Made by a program: the position numbers and the translations under genes. Below are positions 1 through 7,676 of a DNA stretch of 64,000 nucleotides, in pieces (position 1 is the stretch's first letter; each line of letters starts with the position of its first letter). This DNA comes from Christensenella sp. UBA4675 (GTDB taxonomy: Bacteria; Bacillota; Clostridia; Christensenellales; Borkfalkiaceae). The notes under the pieces were generated by a model. The model was not told the origin of the DNA, did no database searches, and saw only the letters and a program-made list of their open reading frames with translations. Location: assembly GCA_002405165.1 (NCBI GenBank), contig DHLF01000006.1, positions 1 through 64,000 of the forward strand, given 5' to 3'.

Positions 1-1
1 C

Positions 2-1123
2 GTTGAAGAAGATAAAACGATAGAAGCTCCTGCTGAAGAAGAAAAGACAGAAGAAGCTAAACCCATTGAAGAAGAAAAAGTAGAAAAAGCTCCTGCTGAA
101 GAAGAAAAGACGGAAGAAAAGAAACCTGTTAAAGCAACAGCTAAAAAAGCTCCTGTAAAAGAAGCTAAAAAAGAACCCGTTGAAGAAAAGAAAGACGAAA
201 AAAGCGATAAGGAAGCTGAAAAAGAAGCGGAAGATTTATTAAAAGATATACCTGATTCCAATGAAATTGAAAAGGAATTAGAAGAAAAACAAGCTCAAGA
301 AGAAGCTGTAAAGGAAGAAGAAATGAAAAAAGAAGAACAAGAAGTTAAACCTACTCCTAAAACTTCTAACGCGAAAGACGCAAATAATAAGCCAAAACAA
401 TCTAACGGAAAATGGTTGCTAATTCCTGAATCCGACGGTTATTTCTTTGGAAAATTATTTGCTAATAACGGCGAAATGTTACTCCAAACCGAAAGATATA
501 AAGGTGTTAGCGGTTTAAAGAGCGGTATCGAAACAATAAAGAAAAACATTGCAAAAGACAACTTTGAAATTACTGTAGATAAAAATAAAACTTATAACTT
601 TAAATTATTCGCATCTAATCAAGGTTTACTTTGTATCGGCGAAGGATACACTTCGAGAGAAAACGCTTTAAGCGCAATTCAATCCGTAAAGAACTTCTCT
701 AATAGTTTAACATTCGTTTCTGACGAAACCGAACAAATTGAAGAAAAAGTATTCTCCATTAAAGAAGATGAGAAAAATCCGAACGGAAAATGGGTAATTT
801 ACGAAGGCACCGACGGATATGATTACGCTGAATTAAAAGCTAATAACGGTCAAGTATTATTCGTAACCGAACAATATAAAGGAATTAACTCCTTACGTAC
901 GGGTTTAGATTCCGTTAGAAAGAGCATTTCTAAAGGTAACTTTGCAATGAGAAAAGACAAAAACGACAACTATAACTTTAAGCTTTTCTCCGAAAATAAA
1001 AGATTACTCGGTATCGGTGCAGGATATACAAGCGCAACTAATTGCGAAAGCGCAATTTTATCCGTTATGAAATTCTGTGATTCCGTAATCGTATTTAACA
1101 ATGCGGAGGAAGTTGAAGAATAA
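2..1123 (+). CDS. DUF1508 (YegP-like) repeat protein, 5' end outside the window
   Basis: The frame is open from the first bases, so the start lies upstream and 373 residues are visible. The first 105 or so are low-complexity Lys/Glu/Ala/Pro sequence with imperfect copies of an APAEEEKTEE unit, probably disordered. After that come two tandem modules (about visible residues 135-235 and 260-360). Each holds two short beta-beta-alpha units of the DUF1508/YegP kind, recognisable by NNGEMLLQTERYKG, EGYTSRENALSAI, NNGQVLFVTEQYKG and AGYTSATNCESAI, each followed by a helix with a V/I-K-K/N pattern. The family has no established biochemical role. No signal peptide or membrane segment is visible in this part. 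A stem-loop terminator follows the stop. An internal Met at 323 has no ribosome binding site and continues the same frame, so it is not the start. Confidence 0.85.
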   Translation, partial: VEEDKTIEAPAEEEKTEEAKPIEEEKVEKAPAEEEKTEEKKPVKATAKKAPVKEAKKEPVEEKKDEKSDKEAEKEAEDLLKDIPDSNEIEKELEEKQAQEEAVKEEEMKKEEQEVKPTPKTSNAKDANNKPKQSNGKWLLIPESDGYFFGKLFANNGEMLLQTERYKGVSGLKSGIETIKKNIAKDNFEITVDKNKTYNFKLFASNQGLLCIGEGYTSRENALSAIQSVKNFSNSLTFVSDETEQIEEKVFSIKEDEKNPNGKWVIYEGTDGYDYAELKANNGQVLFVTEQYKGINSLRTGLDSVRKSISKGNFAMRKDKNDNYNFKLFSENKRLLGIGAGYTSATNCESAILSVMKFCDSVIVFNNAEEVEE

Positions 1124-1158
1124 TAATTTATATTCAAACTAAAAACTAATAAATATAT

Positions 1159-1189
1159 TAAAAGCGTTACTAAATAGTAACGCTTTTAT
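1159..1189 (+). terminator. Rho-independent terminator of the DUF1508 gene
   Basis: A perfect inverted repeat (AAAGCGTTAC with GTAACGCTTT, 6-base loop) lies 38 bases after the stop codon and is followed by a short T-rich stretch. Confidence 0.8.
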
Positions 1190-1229
1190 CTTTGTTTCTC
1201 CTTTTGTTATCAATTTTGAATTTTTACAT

Positions 1230-1270
1230 AAAAAAACTTGCGTATAGTTAATAACTTTTACGCAAGCATA
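1230..1270 (-). terminator. Terminator of the exonuclease gene
   Basis: The inverted repeat CTTGCGTA / TACGCAAG (1237-1244 and 1259-1266) is followed on the minus strand by a run of seven T. It starts a few bases past the exonuclease stop codon and faces the preceding plus-strand terminator. Confidence 0.8.
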
Positions 1271-1273
1271 TTT

Positions 1274-2275
1274 TTATTTTACCCTTATTTTAAAATAACT
1301 TCTAACCGAGTTTTCATCGTCAAACTCTTTAACCGTGAAATTGCCAAGCAAAGAATAAAGCTCGTCCAACTCTATAATTTCCACCTGCCCTTGCAAGCGT
1401 TTTTCCTTTGCGTTGCAATCGTTTTCGGAAGTGACAACAAAAAAGTCGGCTTGACTAGAAAACATTGTATATTTTCCGCCTTGACTGTAAATTTCGAACA
1501 ATAAACTTCTACTTAAATTTATATCCGAATACGCTAGCTTTTTACAAAAAGAAAAAGTTTTTCCATTTAATTTACCTTTCCCCTTTTTCAATTTCCTTAA
1601 ATATTTGCAAAATAAATATTTTTTTAATTTTAAACTGGAACTTAAACCGTTTTTTTCACACATTCTATTTAAAGAATAACTATGTGAAAAACCGTTTTCA
1701 AAATTTTCGCCTAGCACGACGTTATATTCGTCTAACAACCCTTCCAAAGAAGTACTTTTACTTAAACAAATATTTTTTAATAATAATAAAGTAGCTAAGG
1801 CGTCGTCGTCAGACTTATGCAATGTAAACTGAACGCCGAATTTTTTTACGGCTTTTTCTAAACTTTCCTTTTGATTTCCACCGTTTGCAAGACTATCCAG
1901 CTCTTGAACGTCGATAAATCTAAAATTTATATTTTCTAAACTGTAATATTCACAGGCCTTATTCAAATAATTTAAATCGTTTTCGATGGAAAAACCTATA
2001 ACGTAATCGCAAGATTGTAAAAGTTTTTTAATTTCGTTATACAATTCGCAAAATAGTGGCGACGAACGAAATTCTGTTTTACTATAAGCTAATTTTATTC
2101 CGAAATTTCTTTTATTATCGCACAAAGTTAAATTTTTGCTTGCAGGATTTATTAAAATATCTTTTTTTTCTAAAATATTATAATTTTCGTCGCTGATACA
2201 GTATCCAAAACTACAAAGACTTGCTTCTTTTGGATTTCCGTTACAACTTTCCACGTCAAAAGAAATTAACCGCAT
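1274..2275 (-). CDS. DEDDh 3'-5' exonuclease with C-terminal BRCT-like domain
   Basis: A 333-residue protein. The N-terminal 170 residues are a DnaQ-like exonuclease: Exo I has D7 and E9 in SFDVES, Exo II has D100 in GFSIENDLNYL, and Exo III has H153 and D158 in LHKSDDDAL, giving the complete DEDDh set for two-metal hydrolysis of nucleic acid 3' ends. The C-terminal stretch from about 235 to 320 (LNGKTFSFCKKL ... YSQGGKYTMFSSQADFFVV) has the Gly-Gly and hydrophobic pattern of a BRCT domain, a phosphopeptide or DNA-end binding module. This layout is known for stand-alone bacterial DnaQ-family exonucleases and suggests DNA repair or proofreading support rather than RNase T activity. The start has an AAAGG box 9 bases upstream. 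The gene is monocistronic. The exonuclease call is firm, the BRCT call moderate and the substrate unknown. Confidence 0.8.
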   Translation of the reverse strand: MRLISFDVESCNGNPKEASLCSFGYCISDENYNILEKKDILINPASKNLTLCDNKRNFGIKLAYSKTEFRSSPLFCELYNEIKKLLQSCDYVIGFSIENDLNYLNKACEYYSLENINFRFIDVQELDSLANGGNQKESLEKAVKKFGVQFTLHKSDDDALATLLLLKNICLSKSTSLEGLLDEYNVVLGENFENGFSHSYSLNRMCEKNGLSSSLKLKKYLFCKYLRKLKKGKGKLNGKTFSFCKKLAYSDINLSRSLLFEIYSQGGKYTMFSSQADFFVVTSENDCNAKEKRLQGQVEIIELDELYSLLGNFTVKEFDDENSVRSYFKIRVK

Positions 2276-2304
2276 TACAACTACCTTTAAAAATAAAATT
2301 TCAT

Positions 2305-2337
2305 AAAAAAGTTGAAATCCTTATTTAGAATTTCAAC
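2305..2337 (-). terminator. Terminator-like hairpin just upstream of the exonuclease gene
   Basis: GTTGAAAT / ATTTCAAC (2311-2318 and 2330-2337) is followed on the minus strand by six T. It lies only about 30 bases before the exonuclease start codon, so it either ends transcription coming from the tRNA-Thr side or attenuates the exonuclease transcript. Confidence 0.55.
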
Positions 2338-2543
2338 GCTTAAATAAGAAAAAACTCCTAAAAAATGAGAATGTAAAAAGACAGAGTAAACTTTAAAAAA
2401 TTAAAAAATTTTAAACCATTTTTGCCATTAACATTGTTTTTTCTACGTTAAAAAACATATGCATTAAAAAACTATTTAAAAACAATAAAATCATTTATTA
2501 ACACAGTAATTTTAACATATTTTTTAAAATTTTGCAAATAAAT

Positions 2544-2566
2544 ATCCATCGGAAAAACCGATGGAT
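2544..2566. repeat. 9-bp perfect hairpin upstream of the 36-residue ORF
   Basis: ATCCATCGG, an AAAAA loop and CCGATGGAT. It ends one base before the AAGGTG ribosome binding site of the small ORF at 2586, so it could affect translation of that ORF. No U-run follows, so it is not a typical terminator. Confidence 0.5.
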
Positions 2567-2585
2567 AAAGGTGATACTTACATAT

Positions 2586-2696
2586 ATGGCAATCATAATA
2601 CTAATTACTATTTATAGACTAATTAGAACTTTAAAAAAATTAGGTTATACAAGCAATCAAATAGTAGAAATACTTGAAGATTTAACCAGGGCATAA
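2586..2696 (+). CDS. 36-residue hypothetical protein of the element remnant
   Basis: A short ORF preceded by AAAGGTG with about 11 bases to ATG. The product is a hydrophobic N-terminal stretch (MAIIILITIYRLI) followed by LKKLGYTSNQIVEILEDL, the kind of short amphipathic helix pair often seen in tiny ORFs of phages and conjugative elements. No family can be named. It sits between two hairpins inside the element relic and is oriented like the integrase fragment. The ribosome binding site and clean stop favour a real gene, but its length makes this uncertain. Confidence 0.4.
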   Translation: MAIIILITIYRLIRTLKKLGYTSNQIVEILEDLTRA

Positions 2697-2731
2697 AAAA
2701 AGTTACCCCCACATATGAGTAACTTTAAATA

Positions 2732-2778
2732 AGATGAGTTAGGTTATTTCACCTACAATATAATCTAACTTATCTTTA
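2732..2778. repeat. Imperfect inverted repeat before the integrase fragment
   Basis: AAGATGAGTTAG (2732 onward) pairs with CTAACTTATCTT (ending near 2777) with one G-T pair. It lies between the 36-residue ORF and the integrase fragment and may be a weak terminator for the small ORF. Confidence 0.35.
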
Positions 2779-2829
2779 CTTTATTATATTACATTATCTA
2801 AAAAAAATCAATATTTATGGAGAAAAAAA

Positions 2830-3156
2830 ATGAAAAAATTTAAAACTTATGCTTACATTCAATCATTAAACCTAGAAAAGTTACATTCAACAGAAAAAAG
2901 AGAACCCTACATTATTGAAATACCAAAAGAAAGAGATTTAAAAATAATACGTAAAGAATTTAACAGAATATTACCTAATCACCGTTTATATGATTTAAGA
3001 ACTACATTTTATACACGATGTCAAGAATTATCAGTTGAGCACACAGCAAGAAATTTATTCGTAGGACACACATTAGGAGTACTAGAAAATACTTACACTG
3101 ATATTTCAGATGAATACCTATTAAAAGAGGGAAAAAAACTAAATAAATGGGAATAA
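2830..3156 (+). pseudogene. C-terminal fragment of a tyrosine recombinase (integrase)
   Basis: 108 residues that match only the last part of phage-type integrases. LYDLRTTFYTRCQE carries the second catalytic Arg, FVGHTLG the His box, and ENTYTDISDEYLL the nucleophilic Tyr. Normal integrases are 350-400 residues, so the N-terminal DNA-binding domains and the first catalytic Arg region are missing. The fragment has its own ribosome binding site (TATGGAG, 8 bases) and an in-frame ATG, so a short protein could be made, but it could not catalyse recombination alone. Its 3' end points to the tRNA-Thr 3' end, as expected for an attachment-site-proximal integrase. Called a remnant with good confidence. 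Confidence 0.75.
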
Positions 3157-3169
3157 AAAGCCAAAAATC

Positions 3170-3191
3170 CTTCCCCAAATCTTCCCCAAAT
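3170..3191. repeat. Two direct copies of CTTCCCCAAAT
   Basis: Exact tandem copies at 3170-3180 and 3181-3191, between the integrase fragment and the tRNA. Inference: they may be integrase arm-type binding sites left from the attachment region. Confidence 0.5.
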
Positions 3192-3248
3192 TCTTAAAAA
3201 TCGTTACTTTTTTGTGTATATTTATGCAAAAATTTACTTTATTTATTT

Positions 3249-3291
3249 AAAAAAAATAGTGTTTTATACAATATTTTGCATAAAACACTAA
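3249..3291 (-). terminator. Terminator of tRNA-Thr
   Basis: The 10-bp inverted repeat AGTGTTTTAT / ATAAAACACT (3258-3267 and 3280-3289) has an eight-T run on the minus strand, starting a few bases after the CCA end of the tRNA. Confidence 0.8.
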
Positions 3292-3295
3292 AAAA

Positions 3296-3371
3296 TGGAG
3301 CTGATACCGGGACTCGGACCCGGGACAGCCGCATTACCAATGCGGTCCTCTACCACCTGAGGTATATCAGC
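3296..3371 (-). tRNA. tRNA-Thr (anticodon GGU), CCA encoded
   Basis: On the minus strand the acceptor GCTGATA pairs with TATCAGC, followed by discriminator T and encoded CCA. The anticodon stem is CCGCA/TGCGG around loop TTGGTAA, giving anticodon GGT. The T-arm contains GGTCCGAGTCC. Length is 76. It reads ACC and ACU codons. Its 3' end borders the integrase relic. Confidence 0.95.
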
Positions 3372-3383
3372 AATTACTTTTAT

Positions 3384-3412
3384 ATTTTAATATTTTTTTC
3401 GATTTATGTCAA
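3384..3412 (-). promoter_or_regulatory. Promoter of tRNA-Thr
   Basis: TTGACA, a 17-base spacer and TAAAAT on the minus strand, with the -10 box about 12 bases before the tRNA 5' end. Confidence 0.8.
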
Positions 3413-3456
3413 GAGAAAATAAAGATAATTACTAATTTTTTTTCATTTTTATAAAA

Positions 3457-3488
3457 AATAAAGAAACGTTTTTTAACGCTTCTTTATT
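3457..3488 (-). terminator. Terminator of the thrC-hom operon
   Basis: A 14-position stem with one mismatch (arms 3457-3470 and 3475-3488, TTTT loop) and a T-run on the minus strand. It starts about 20 bases after the hom stop. Confidence 0.75.
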
Positions 3489-3509
3489 TTTCTTTTATTT
3501 AACTAATAA

Positions 3510-4787
3510 TTATTCAACTCTTATCAAAGCGTCAATCTTTTTAAGCGTTTTTAATGCATTTATTTCGCTTAATGCTTGCTTAATTTGATTTTCGCTAGTG
3601 GTGTCGGTTATAAATATTATAGAAGCTTTATCGCCTTTTACTTCTTTTTGAGTAATAGCCGTAATGCTTATTTCGTGATCGCAGAAAATTCCCGTAATAT
3701 CTTTTAAAACACCGGCAATGTTTTCAGTGGTAAGTCTTATATAATATCTACTTTCGAAATTTTGGTTAAATACGGTTTTTTCTCCCGCTTCGTCGGTGTT
3801 ATCAAAACTGGAATATCTATGTTTCTGAGTTTTTCCTGCAAAAATTACGTCCGATACGATTGCCGAACCCGTAGGAAGCGAACCGGCACCCCTACCGTAT
3901 AGCATAATATCGTCCACCATATCGCCGTGAATCATTACAGCGTTAAACGGACCGCTTACCGAAGATAAAGGATTATCGTCTTTAACAAACGCAGGATGGA
4001 CCCTTGCCTCTACCCCTTGCGGAGTGTCCTTTGCGATTGCCAAAAGCTTTAACGTATAACCTAATTCTTTTCCGTATGCAATATCGGTAGTGTCGACGTT
4101 TGTAATTCCTTCTCTGTAAATTTTAGAAAGCGGAACTTTTTTGTTAAACGCAAGTGAAGAAAGAATGGAAAGCTTATAAGACGCGTCGTAACCTTCTACG
4201 TCAGCAGTAGGATTAGCTTCCGCAAAACCGTTAGCCTGAGCTTCTTTTAAAACCGATTCGTAAGAAAGACCTTCGTTCGACATTTTAGAAAGAATAAAGT
4301 TAGTCGTTCCGTTTATAATTCCCTTTATTGATTCAAGATTATTAGCTTGCATAGCTTCGTTTAAAACTCTAATAATGGGAACACCGCCAACGCAACTTGC
4401 CTCAAAATAAAATCCCGCATTGTGTGCTTTTGCAATTTTTTCGAGTTCGCACCAGTGTTTTGCGATAAGTTCTTTATTAGCGGTTACTACCGTTTTGCCG
4501 TTTTCAAGAGCAAGTTCAATAAACTTTTTAGCGACTCCCGTACCGCCGATAACTTCTACTACGACGTCTATTTCGTCGTTTTTAACGACTTGATTTATAT
4601 CAGTATAAATATTTTCTTCTTTTACGCCGAGAGCTAACGCCCTTTCCTTGTTTAATTCGAGAACGGCTTTAACTTCTACGTCGATTTCGTCTACTTTTAA
4701 AATTTTGTCGTGATTTTTGGTGAGAATTTCATAAGTTCCACCACCGACAGTTCCAAGTCCAAGTATTGCAACACCTAATTTTTTCAT
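3510..4787 (-). CDS. hom: Homoserine dehydrogenase
   Basis: A 425-residue enzyme that reduces aspartate semialdehyde to homoserine with NAD(P)H, the branch point to threonine and methionine. The N-terminal Rossmann motif is VAILGLGTVGGGT. The catalytic domain contains TVVTANKELIA, FEASCVGGVPIIR, and the family signature around GYDASYKLSILSSLAF. The last 80 residues (about 345-425, RYYIRLTTENIAGVLKDIT) form an ACT domain, normally the site of threonine feedback inhibition. It lies 10 bases downstream of thrC on the same strand, so the pair is one operon with a terminator after hom. Aspartate kinase is not in the window, and asd is 28 kb away. Confidence 0.95.
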   Translation of the reverse strand: MKKLGVAILGLGTVGGGTYEILTKNHDKILKVDEIDVEVKAVLELNKERALALGVKEENIYTDINQVVKNDEIDVVVEVIGGTGVAKKFIELALENGKTVVTANKELIAKHWCELEKIAKAHNAGFYFEASCVGGVPIIRVLNEAMQANNLESIKGIINGTTNFILSKMSNEGLSYESVLKEAQANGFAEANPTADVEGYDASYKLSILSSLAFNKKVPLSKIYREGITNVDTTDIAYGKELGYTLKLLAIAKDTPQGVEARVHPAFVKDDNPLSSVSGPFNAVMIHGDMVDDIMLYGRGAGSLPTGSAIVSDVIFAGKTQKHRYSSFDNTDEAGEKTVFNQNFESRYYIRLTTENIAGVLKDITGIFCDHEISITAITQKEVKGDKASIIFITDTTSENQIKQALSEINALKTLKKIDALIRVE

Positions 4788-4797
4788 AACGTTTTCC

Positions 4798-6279
4798 TTA
4801 TTTATTTAAAAATTCTAAAACTTCTTCTAAAATATTGTTTCTATCTATAACTTTCGTAAATCTTCTAGTCTTTTCCTTTAAAGTTCCTATGCTTTCGGGA
4901 ATAGGCATAGCCGTTAAATCGCAAATTTTTTCGCTTGCGGTAAACGGATCGTCTACGACTTTTCCGTCGATTGCCTTTAAAACGTCGGTAGGAAATTTAT
5001 AAGGACTTGCCGTTGATAAACTAACGATTTTTTGGTTTTCTCCGAAATCTTTTCTAAAATCGCCCGAAACTTTTAATCCGACCGAGGTGTGCGGGTCTAT
5101 TGCGTAGTCGTATTCGTCAAAATAATATTCGATAGTTTTTTGAGAATCCTTTTCGCTACAACAAGAAGCGTAAAAATCGGCAGATAGTTTTTCTTTTTCT
5201 TCTTTGGTAATATCGTAAACGCCTTTTTCAACCAAATCTTTCATTCTTTTGGCGGTAAGGTCTGCGTTTCTACCCGTAATTTCATAAATCAATCTTTCCA
5301 AATTGCTGGAAATTAAAATATCCATAGAAGGAGAAGTAGTTTTATAAAACTCCCTGTTTATATCGTATTTTCCGAAACTGAAAAAATCCGTTAAAACGTT
5401 GTTTTTATTAGAAGCGCAAATTAGTTTTCCAACGGGTAAACCCATTTGTTTAGCATAGTAACAAGCTAAAATATTTCCGAAATTTCCCGTAGGAACGCAA
5501 AAATTCACTTTATCGCCGTAAGAAATCTCGCCCGATTGAGCTAAATCTACGTAAGAAGAAAAATAATAAGCAATTTGCGGAGCTAGTCTGCCGAAATTTA
5601 TTGAGTTTGCGGAAGAAAAAACATATCCTTTTTGCTTTAATGTTTCTTTTACGTTTTTATCGTTAAAAATCTTTTTTACTGCGCTTTGACAATCGTCGAA
5701 ATTGCCGACTACTCCGCAAACGTTTACGTTATTACCGCTTTGAGTTTGCATTTGTAGTTTTTGCATTTTACTTACGCCTTCGCTGGGATAAAATACGCAT
5801 ATTTTAACGCCGTCTACATCCCTAAAACCTTCTAACGCGGCTTTACCCGTATCTCCGCTGGTCGCAGTTAAAATTAAAACTTTTTCTTTAATTCCGTTTA
5901 TTAAACAGCCTTCTTTAAGTAAATAAGGAAGCACCGTAAGAGCCATATCTTTAAAAGCGTGAGTAGGTCCGTGATATAACTCTAAAACGTAGTTGTTATC
6001 GTCTATTTTAACAAGTGGCGCAGGGTCGCCCGTAAACTTTTCATAGGCGCTTTTGCACGCCGAACAAAGTTTTTCGTAATCGTACTCGTCTAAATACTTA
6101 GAAAGTACATAAGCCGTTCTTTCTGCGTAATCTTTTTCTTCGAACCCTTTTAATTCTTCTAAAGAAATTTGAGGGAAAAAACTCGGAACGAATAAGCCCC
6201 CGTCGGAAGCTATACCCGTTATAATCGCCTTAGATGCGGTTACTTTTTCACTTTTTCCTCTGGTACTTTCAAAAAGCAT
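4798..6279 (-). CDS. thrC: Threonine synthase
   Basis: 493 residues, the usual length of the long bacterial form. A PLP-dependent enzyme that converts O-phosphohomoserine to threonine. The N-terminal MLFESTRGKSEKVTASKAI and the PLP lysine K110 in HGPTHAFKDMAL are characteristic. Phosphate-binding Gly/Ser/Thr loops (TATSGDTGKAAL and VPTGNFGNILA) are intact. It is the first gene of a two-gene operon with hom. Its promoter is divergent from the ApgM-type gene that starts at 6447, and no classical thrB is present nearby. Confidence 0.95.
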   Translation of the reverse strand: MLFESTRGKSEKVTASKAIITGIASDGGLFVPSFFPQISLEELKGFEEKDYAERTAYVLSKYLDEYDYEKLCSACKSAYEKFTGDPAPLVKIDDNNYVLELYHGPTHAFKDMALTVLPYLLKEGCLINGIKEKVLILTATSGDTGKAALEGFRDVDGVKICVFYPSEGVSKMQKLQMQTQSGNNVNVCGVVGNFDDCQSAVKKIFNDKNVKETLKQKGYVFSSANSINFGRLAPQIAYYFSSYVDLAQSGEISYGDKVNFCVPTGNFGNILACYYAKQMGLPVGKLICASNKNNVLTDFFSFGKYDINREFYKTTSPSMDILISSNLERLIYEITGRNADLTAKRMKDLVEKGVYDITKEEKEKLSADFYASCCSEKDSQKTIEYYFDEYDYAIDPHTSVGLKVSGDFRKDFGENQKIVSLSTASPYKFPTDVLKAIDGKVVDDPFTASEKICDLTAMPIPESIGTLKEKTRRFTKVIDRNNILEEVLEFLNK

Positions 6280-6317
6280 ATTTCTCTCCGTTTTTTAAAT
6301 TTTAATATTTTTTTTAT

Positions 6318-6346
6318 ATTATACAATATTTTTACCATTTTATCAA
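6318..6346 (-). promoter_or_regulatory. Promoter of thrC-hom
   Basis: TTGATA, a 17-base spacer and TATAAT on the minus strand, about 40 bases upstream of the thrC start. No T-box or threonine leader peptide was recognised between it and thrC. Confidence 0.8.
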
Positions 6347-6387
6347 ACGAATAAGTACAAAAAAATAATTATTATAGCTTATCCGAA

Positions 6388-6417
6388 TTGACAACGATAT
6401 TTTTTTTGGTGTAAAAT
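6388..6417 (+). promoter_or_regulatory. Promoter of the ApgM-type gene
   Basis: TTGACA, an 18-base spacer and TAAAAT, about 30 bases before the ATG. It is divergent from the thrC promoter, with 41 bases between the two -35 elements. Confidence 0.75.
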
Positions 6418-6446
6418 ACAATTATAATAAAATTATGGAGATAAAA

Positions 6447-7655
6447 ATGAAATACGTAGTTATTTTGGGCGACGGAATGGCAGACAGACCGCTTAAAGAT
6501 TTTAACGATAAAACTCCGCTTGAATTAGCGCACAAACCAAATATAGACAGACTTGCAAAACTAGGAGAAGTGGGTATGGTAAAAACGGTTGCCGACGGTT
6601 TTAAACCGGGGAGCGATGTGTGCAATTTAGCCGTAATGGGATATAACCCGAACCTTTACTATAAAGGACGCTCTTGCATAGAAGCGGTAAGTATGGGTAT
6701 TAGCTTAACCGAAGCCGACACGACTTATAGATGCAATTTAGTAACGCTTTCTAACGAAGAAAATTACGAAGACAAAACTATGGTTGATTATAGCGCGGGC
6801 GAAATTACTACGGAAGAAGCAAAACTCATTATTTCCGACCTTAAAAAGTATTTCGATAACGACGAATTTTGCTTATATAACGGAATTTCTTATAGGCATT
6901 GCCTAGTTTGTAAAACGGGAAACGCTTCCGCCGATTTAACTCCGCCACACGATATTAGCGGAAGAAAAATTACGGAATATTTACCTAAAAACGACGATAG
7001 ACTTCTTAACATGATGAAAAAGTCTTACGAAATTTTAAAAAATCACCCCGTAAACTTAAAGAGAATTGCGGAAGGTAAAAACCCAGCTAATTCTATATGG
7101 CTATGGGGAATGGGAACTAAACCCGCTCTTCCCGATTTTTACGAAAAAAATCACGTTAAAGGCGCGGTAATTTCCGCCGTAGACTTAGTTAAAGGCATAG
7201 GAATACTTGCAAATATGGAAAATATTTCCGTACCCGGGGCGACGGGCGATTTAGATTCTAACTTTGACGGAAAAGCCGAATACGCTTTAAAAGCTTTAAA
7301 AAATAACGATTTCGTTTACGTTCACATGGAAGCCCCAGACGAATGCGGTCATAGAGGTCAAGCGGAAAACAAAAAACTTGCGATTGAACTTATCGATAAA
7401 CACGTTGTAGGTAAAATTATTGACGGACTTGAAAAAGAAAAAATTGACTATACTATTATGGTTTTACCCGACCACCCGACGCCTATTGAAATTAAAACTC
7501 ACGCGAAAGAACCCGTGCCGTACTTATTGTATTCTAACGTAAAAAACAATTGCACGCATAGCAATTCTTACAGCGAAAAAGAAGGACAAAAAACGGGAAT
7601 TTACGTTGATAAAGGATATGAACTTATTGACAAAATGTTAAATTACGCAAAATAA
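6447..7655 (+). CDS. apgM: ApgM-type cofactor-independent phosphoglycerate mutase / proposed homoserine kinase
   Basis: A 402-residue member of the alkaline-phosphatase superfamily. The start is placed at 6447 (MKYVVILGDGMAD) because the ATG at 6435 is part of the TATGGAG ribosome binding site. Metal and nucleophile motifs are visible: VILGDGMADRP near the N-terminus, the nucleophile Ser in PGSDVCNL, and VHMEAPDECGHRG and LPDHPTPIEIKTH in the C-terminal half. The archaeal-type family interconverts 3- and 2-phosphoglycerate, but a bacterial subset found with hom and thrC has been proposed as homoserine kinase. Here it is divergent from thrC-hom and no thrB is seen, which fits that proposal. 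The family call is firm; the choice of substrate is inference. Confidence 0.85.
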   Translation: MKYVVILGDGMADRPLKDFNDKTPLELAHKPNIDRLAKLGEVGMVKTVADGFKPGSDVCNLAVMGYNPNLYYKGRSCIEAVSMGISLTEADTTYRCNLVTLSNEENYEDKTMVDYSAGEITTEEAKLIISDLKKYFDNDEFCLYNGISYRHCLVCKTGNASADLTPPHDISGRKITEYLPKNDDRLLNMMKKSYEILKNHPVNLKRIAEGKNPANSIWLWGMGTKPALPDFYEKNHVKGAVISAVDLVKGIGILANMENISVPGATGDLDSNFDGKAEYALKALKNNDFVYVHMEAPDECGHRGQAENKKLAIELIDKHVVGKIIDGLEKEKIDYTIMVLPDHPTPIEIKTHAKEPVPYLLYSNVKNNCTHSNSYSEKEGQKTGIYVDKGYELIDKMLNYAK

Positions 7656-7676
7656 AAATTTAATATTTTTCTTAAA

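Larger units (their letters stand above)
2276..3295. mobile_element. Decayed integrated element next to tRNA-Thr
   Basis: This kilobase of very A/T-rich DNA separates the exonuclease from the 3' end of tRNA-Thr. It holds a 36-residue ORF, several hairpins, the C-terminal part of a tyrosine recombinase, and two 11-base direct repeats next to the tRNA. An integrase gene ending beside the 3' end of a tRNA gene is the classical layout of phages and integrative elements that use tRNA genes as attachment sites. No structural, replication or cargo gene remains and no second copy of the tRNA end is visible in the window, so this is read as a relic. Confidence 0.6.

Noticed and set aside
1..330. Repetitive GAAGAAGAAAA-type DNA that looks like a tandem repeat or CRISPR-like array
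   Set aside because: It is coding sequence for a Lys/Glu-rich tail, without regular spacer structure.
6280..6446. Possible T-box or threonine leader in front of thrC
   Set aside because: Only about 40 bases separate the -10 box from thrC; no specifier loop, T-box sequence or leader peptide is visible.
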